DNA of 64,000 nucleotides from Chitinophaga filiformis (GTDB taxonomy: Bacteria; Bacteroidota; Bacteroidia; Chitinophagales; Chitinophagaceae): positions 859,461 to 923,460 of the forward strand of contig NZ_FNBN01000003.1 in assembly GCF_900102545.1 (NCBI RefSeq), written 5' to 3'. Within the stretch, counting starts at the first letter, position 1; every line of letters starts with the position of its first letter. Below are positions 60,624 to 64,000 of the stretch, piece by piece. The translations under genes and the position numbers were made by a program. The notes under the pieces are model-generated. The model made no database searches and was not told the DNA's origin. It saw only the letters and a list, made by a program, of their open reading frames with translations.

Positions 60624-61478
60624 TTAATTTTTTACAATCATTCTCCGGTAACCAAACCATCCTGCAACCAGTACTATAATAAACGGCCAGCAGGAAAGTA
60701 GGAATACAAAAAGATTACTGAGCGTTTCCGTACCTAATATCAGCGCTGTTAATGTTCTTGTACCAAAACCGGCACGGGTAACCTTATCAGGATTGACGAT
60801 CACCTGTATGTCTGCCTGTTGTGGCTGAAACAGCTGAACAGAGAAAGTAGCATAATGCACATCATCCAGGATGGCCAGGTTAGCAATTCTGCGGTCTGTG
60901 CCTTCATCATATCGCTGGTCCTGGTAAGTGGCTACATCCAGCGCAGTACCTTTAGGTGTGGGTTTCAAAGCCGCGGATGCAGGTGCATCGTTCTTCAATG
61001 AATTGGAAAGATACAGTAGTGTTTTGTCCTCATCTTTCAATGTGCGGTAATCAATGAAAGTGGCCATAGACGTTAGTGTATGCACGACAGAATCAAGACT
61101 GGCCGCAGGTACACGCAAAGTGAGATTCGCCGTAGGTGTATACAGTTGTATACGCTTTAATGAATCTGCAGAATATGGTACATCCTGCGTCATAGCCACA
61201 TCATTGTGCATCGTGCTTTCTGCAATCATTCCATTTACGCCGATAACGGTATGTTCCAGCACTGACAATGAATTGAATACATTGCTGACACGGCATCGCA
61301 CATCGGCTGTACGCACCCTTTTACGGGAAGGGGAATTCAGCGCAGTAATGTCATTGGCTAGACCTGTGGAATCAGCCGTAGCTACATAAGCATCTTCCTC
61401 TTTAGAAAGACTTGATGGCGCGCTTGAACATGCGGCAGCCAGCAGCACTGGTGCCATTAAATATAGGGGAATACGCAT
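60624..61478 (-). CDS. DUF4349 domain lipoprotein
   Basis: This 284-residue protein has a lipoprotein signal (LLAAAC) and a DUF4349 layout. A beta-alpha domain carries ADVRCRVSNVFNSLSVLEHTV and LTLRVPAASLDSVVHTLTSMA, a coiled part follows, and a C-terminal transmembrane segment (about 252-275, LLSCWPFIIVLVAGWFGY) has a basic end. It is membrane anchored in the periplasm; function unknown. It stands alone with its own terminator. Confidence 0.8.
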   Translation of the reverse strand: MRIPLYLMAPVLLAAACSSAPSSLSKEEDAYVATADSTGLANDITALNSPSRKRVRTADVRCRVSNVFNSLSVLEHTVIGVNGMIAESTMHNDVAMTQDVPYSADSLKRIQLYTPTANLTLRVPAASLDSVVHTLTSMATFIDYRTLKDEDKTLLYLSNSLKNDAPASAALKPTPKGTALDVATYQDQRYDEGTDRRIANLAILDDVHYATFSVQLFQPQQADIQVIVNPDKVTRAGFGTRTLTALILGTETLSNLFVFLLSCWPFIIVLVAGWFGYRRMIVKN

Positions 61479-61595
61479 AAATGGTGTTTACATTTTATAC
61501 TGCAAACAGGCAAAAGGTAACCCTTAAAAGAAATGTTAAAATGAAGGATGAATTGGAACCGTTTTTGTGATGACTACCGCATTAAACTTTATAAG

Positions 61596-61769
61596 ATGGC
61601 AGAGAATAAACCAAAACAGGACGATCAGCAACCTGTGGAAGAGCACACGGGGGAACAAAAGCCCATCGACGAAAAGGCGGAGAAATATATTAAAGAAGCA
61701 GGCAGTATTGAAGATGTACCGAATGCTGAAGAACAAAAGGAAGCAGAAGATAAAATGAAAAAAGACTAG
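61596..61769 (+). CDS. small charged hydrophilic protein
   Basis: The 57 residues are almost entirely polar and charged (MAENKPKQDDQQPVEE...EAEDKMKKD), suggesting a disordered cytoplasmic peptide. The ATG at 61596 starts this composition; upstream codons look random. The next gene begins 1 nt after its stop, which supports real translation. Function unknown. Confidence 0.5.
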   Translation: MAENKPKQDDQQPVEEHTGEQKPIDEKAEKYIKEAGSIEDVPNAEEQKEAEDKMKKD

Positions 61770-61770
61770 T

Positions 61771-62052
61771 ATGGTAAGAGTATACTTTAATCCTGACTAT
61801 ACCCTGGACTCTCCATTGACAGATGATGACGTGAAGATCGAAAATCTACAGCATATCGCTGATGTGGATGTAAACGATCTGCGTGAGGCATTTGAGCTTT
61901 GTCAGAATACGGACCAACCGTGGACGAGCAGAAGTGAGGTGAGACCTGATGCCGTTGTAGCAGATGGTACCCGGTCTGTAGCGCCGGGAGATGTGCTGGA
62001 GTTTGAAGGAGAATGGTACTTGGTAGGAGCGGCCGACTTCCAGCGGATCTGA
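61771..62052 (+). CDS. small hypothetical protein
   Basis: The 93 residues have MVRVYFNPDYTLDSPLTDDDVK at the start and a beta-rich end with VAPGDVLEFEGEWYLVG. There is no signal peptide or membrane segment. It lies 1 nt after the small charged gene, suggesting a two-gene unit, and converges on the 62054-62281 gene. I do not recognise the family. Confidence 0.55.
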   Translation: MVRVYFNPDYTLDSPLTDDDVKIENLQHIADVDVNDLREAFELCQNTDQPWTSRSEVRPDAVVADGTRSVAPGDVLEFEGEWYLVGAADFQRI

Positions 62053-62053
62053 A

Positions 62054-62281
62054 TCACATGGTTTCAAGCTCAATTAATTCTCCGATCTCTTTAGCCCGGG
62101 GCGTAAGCTGTTCCCCCTCATACCAGTTCTCGTTGCCATTCTCATCTGTCTTGATACTGATGTTCAGATGCCCGTCTTCTCCGGTTACATATACAAGGAA
62201 TGTCCGCTTCCCATTGGTGTCCTCAACGTCTACCCGGGTATCCTCCCCGTTATAGGGGATATAAAATGTTTTGCGGTTCAT
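62054..62281 (-). CDS. small hypothetical beta-rich protein
   Basis: The 75 residues (MNRKTFYIPYNGEDTRVDVEDTN...) form alternating short strands, then a helical end (PRAKEIGELIELE). It is divergent from the metallophosphoesterase gene and ends 2 nt from the stop of the opposing gene. Function unknown. Confidence 0.5.
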   Translation of the reverse strand: MNRKTFYIPYNGEDTRVDVEDTNGKRTFLVYVTGEDGHLNISIKTDENGNENWYEGEQLTPRAKEIGELIELETM

Positions 62282-62348
62282 TGTTTTATGTTTTACTTAG
62301 ATGCCTGAAAAACTATGCCAGAACGGTAAGCAATCTTAGCTATTAGGT

Positions 62349-63431
62349 ATGAAGAAATTTATAAGGAACATTATAGTACGGATGTCAAACTCGGTATCTT
62401 CCAAACCGGACAAACAATTGGTATTCGATTCATTGTCGCAGCTATATAAACAGATATGTGATGGAAAGAAGGACAAGGGACTTGTATTAACATGCGATTA
62501 TGAAAAAACTTCTATTATCATTTTTTCTGATCAGCATAAAGGAGGTAAAGATGGTTCGGACGATTTTATACTGGCAGAAGCCTCCTATCTTACTGCTTTA
62601 CGTTACTACTACGAGAAAGGATTTACATTGGTAAACCTGGGCGATTGTGAAGAGCTGTGGGAGAATAAGCCATCTGCAGTCGTGGAAAAGAACAGGGTAT
62701 CCCTGCTGGAGGAAGCCCGCTTCCTGCAACAGAACCGGTATTACAGGATAGTGGGTAACCATGACCTGGAATGGAATTATCAGGTGCCGAGAGACATGTA
62801 TCTGAAACCTTTGTTTGGAAAGGAGCTTAAGATCTATGAAGGCCTGGTGCTGAAGATGAAGTATAAAGACGCTGATGAGACCATCTTTTTAGCACATGGT
62901 CATCAGGGAGATCTTAGAAGCGACGGCAATGCCTTCAGTAAATGGTTTGTAGCGGCTATCTGGACACCTGTACAGCGTTGGTTTGATGTCAGACTGGACA
63001 CCCTTTCTGATAATTTTGACCTGGTGGATGAACATAATATTATCATGTATGAGTGGAGCCAGCAGTATAAGAAAACACTATTGATATCAGGGCATACACA
63101 TAAGCCGGTATTTGCTTCTATGGATCATATTGACCGGCTCTCCAAGCAGCTGATAAAGGCAACTGAAAAGAAGGATGAGGAACGTATAAAGATCTTACAG
63201 GAGGCATTGGAAAAGAGAAAGGCAGAATATGCCGGCAAACATTTCGTAAAGACAATGCTAAGCCCCAGTTATTTTAATACCGGTTGTTGCTGTTTCAGTG
63301 ATGGAGATATTACGGGTATAGAGATTGCCGAAGGGTTTATCCGACTTATCAAGTGGGAGCAGGAGGGAAAGAATATCAACAGGATAGTACTGGAAGAAGC
63401 GCCGCTGGATTACCTGTTTGACCAGTTATAA
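62349..63431 (+). CDS. calcineurin-like metallophosphoesterase
   Basis: This 360-residue cytoplasmic protein has all five metallophosphoesterase blocks: SDQHKGG (D-x-H), GDCEELW (GD), GNHDLEW (GNHD), AHGHQGD (H) and SGHTHKP (GHxH). These hold a two-metal centre. The substrate is not evident; the EELWE after the second block recalls LpxH-type enzymes, but the protein is longer than LpxH. A single gene. Confidence 0.88.
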   Translation: MKKFIRNIIVRMSNSVSSKPDKQLVFDSLSQLYKQICDGKKDKGLVLTCDYEKTSIIIFSDQHKGGKDGSDDFILAEASYLTALRYYYEKGFTLVNLGDCEELWENKPSAVVEKNRVSLLEEARFLQQNRYYRIVGNHDLEWNYQVPRDMYLKPLFGKELKIYEGLVLKMKYKDADETIFLAHGHQGDLRSDGNAFSKWFVAAIWTPVQRWFDVRLDTLSDNFDLVDEHNIIMYEWSQQYKKTLLISGHTHKPVFASMDHIDRLSKQLIKATEKKDEERIKILQEALEKRKAEYAGKHFVKTMLSPSYFNTGCCCFSDGDITGIEIAEGFIRLIKWEQEGKNINRIVLEEAPLDYLFDQL

Positions 63432-63449
63432 GCAGCGGCGCCCGTTTGT

Positions 63450-64000
63450 TTAATCCTTATCCAGGAATGATTTGTGTGTTTCGTTGTACCTGTCGCCTAC
63501 ATTCGGATATTTTGCCAGCAGGTCTTCGATTGCCTGTTTATCAGCAGATGAAAGGGTGATATTCACCGCTGCCGCATTTTCTTCCAGGTATTTTCTTCGT
63601 TTGGTGCCAGGGATCGGGATAATATCTTCTCCCTGGTTCAGTACCCAGGCCAGCGCCAGTTGTGCAGCTGTACAATGTTTAGCGGCTGCCAGTTCTCCAA
63701 ATGCCTCTGCCAGGTTCCTGTTGTTCTCAGCATACTCGCCCTGGTACCGCGGTAATGATTTTCTGAAGTCATTTTCTTTCAGTGTGTTTACATCCAGTGT
63801 GTTGGTTACAAGGCCACGTGCCAGCGGACTGAATGGAACGAAAGAGATCTTTAACTCATGGCAGAGCGGAAGGATCTGATCTTCTACGTCTCTTGTCAGC
63901 AGAGAGTACTCACTTTGTAAGGCTGAAATAGGATGTACGGCATGTGCCTTACGGATAGAGTTTACCCCAGCTTCAGATAAACCCAGGTACCGCACCTTTC
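63450..64000 (-). CDS. aldo/keto reductase, C-terminal part (cut by window edge)
   Basis: The 182 residues shown run off the right edge; the frame is open to base 64000. It has the aldo/keto reductase features YLGLSEAG, LQSEYSLLTRDVE, FVPFSPLARGLVT, AQLALAWVLNQGEDIIPIPGTKRRKYLEEN. These bind NADPH in the C-terminal half of the barrel. The catalytic Tyr and His lie beyond the edge. The expected reaction is NADPH-dependent reduction of a carbonyl. Confidence 0.88.
   Translation of the reverse strand, partial: KVRYLGLSEAGVNSIRKAHAVHPISALQSEYSLLTRDVEDQILPLCHELKISFVPFSPLARGLVTNTLDVNTLKENDFRKSLPRYQGEYAENNRNLAEAFGELAAAKHCTAAQLALAWVLNQGEDIIPIPGTKRRKYLEENAAAVNITLSSADKQAIEDLLAKYPNVGDRYNETHKSFLDKD

Overview
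The window reads as chromosomal DNA of a Bacteroidota bacterium, most probably a Chitinophaga-like member of the Chitinophagaceae. The evidence is C-terminal type IX secretion (T9SS) sorting domains of both the 'YPNP...VLIQ' type and the gliding-motility-associated (CHU_C) type, SusC-type TonB machinery, Bacteroidota -7 promoter boxes (TAnnTTTG) ahead of several genes, many SPII lipoproteins and a large set of secreted glycosidases and peptidases. I saw no rRNA, tRNA, CRISPR array, intact insertion sequence or prophage. The species call is inference.

Layout. 1-2.4 kb: the end of a glycogen debranching enzyme, a GNAT acetyltransferase, a YdeI/DUF1905 protein and a CvfB-like S1 protein. 2.46-2.93 kb: an unexplained GC-rich, hairpin-rich segment. 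2.9-8.2 kb: T9SS cargo, namely a GH5+GH18 enzyme with two fascin-like trefoils, a tiny chimeric relic, and a zinc-peptidase-like protein with a beta/gamma-crystallin domain. 8.3-14.0 kb: a TolC-RND-adaptor efflux operon. 14.6-20.2 kb: an SDR and two tandem paralogous T9SS type-B adhesin-like proteins. 20.5-27.5 kb: a papain-like peptidase with a PLL-type propeller, its presumptive chagasin-type inhibitor, two DUF2157-type membrane proteins and a C25 (gingipain-like) peptidase. 27.8-31.4 kb: a fatty-acid desaturase with a lipid A-type acyltransferase, then a GH29 alpha-fucosidase. 31.7-33.4 kb: a Tat-exported DsrE-like protein with a TsdA-like dihaem cytochrome. 33.4-39.7 kb: an overlapping AT-rich gene pair, a GDPD, a membrane protein, a DEAD-box helicase and a GH2 enzyme. 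39.9-43.0 kb: a Crp/YeeE/YeeE/persulfide dioxygenase-rhodanese sulfur operon. 43-47.4 kb: a lipoprotein, an ICMT-like protein, cydAB and an orphan Imm22-like immunity protein. 48.3-51.1 kb: a beta-helix lipoprotein and a secreted nuclease lipoprotein. 51.6-60.5 kb: the alpha-2-macroglobulin/TonB region. 60.6-64 kb: a DUF4349 lipoprotein, small conserved proteins, a metallophosphoesterase and an aldo-keto reductase cut by the window edge.

The most striking content is at 51568-58649. A SusC-type outer-membrane barrel without a plug domain is followed after 5 nt by a 1511-residue alpha-2-macroglobulin-like protein. That protein has an intact GCxEQ thioester motif and carries the missing SusC-type plug in its middle, about where a bait region would lie. 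The pair looks like a split TonB-dependent transporter whose plug was transferred to a protease-trap protein.

A second theme is sulfur and respiration: TsdA-like cytochrome, DsrE-like protein, YeeE pair, persulfide dioxygenase-rhodanese and cytochrome bd lie within 15 kb. A third is a pair of signal-less cysteine peptidases, one of them next to a chagasin-type inhibitor. Coordinates, motifs and spacing were read directly from the sequence. Family names rest on motif recognition without database searches.
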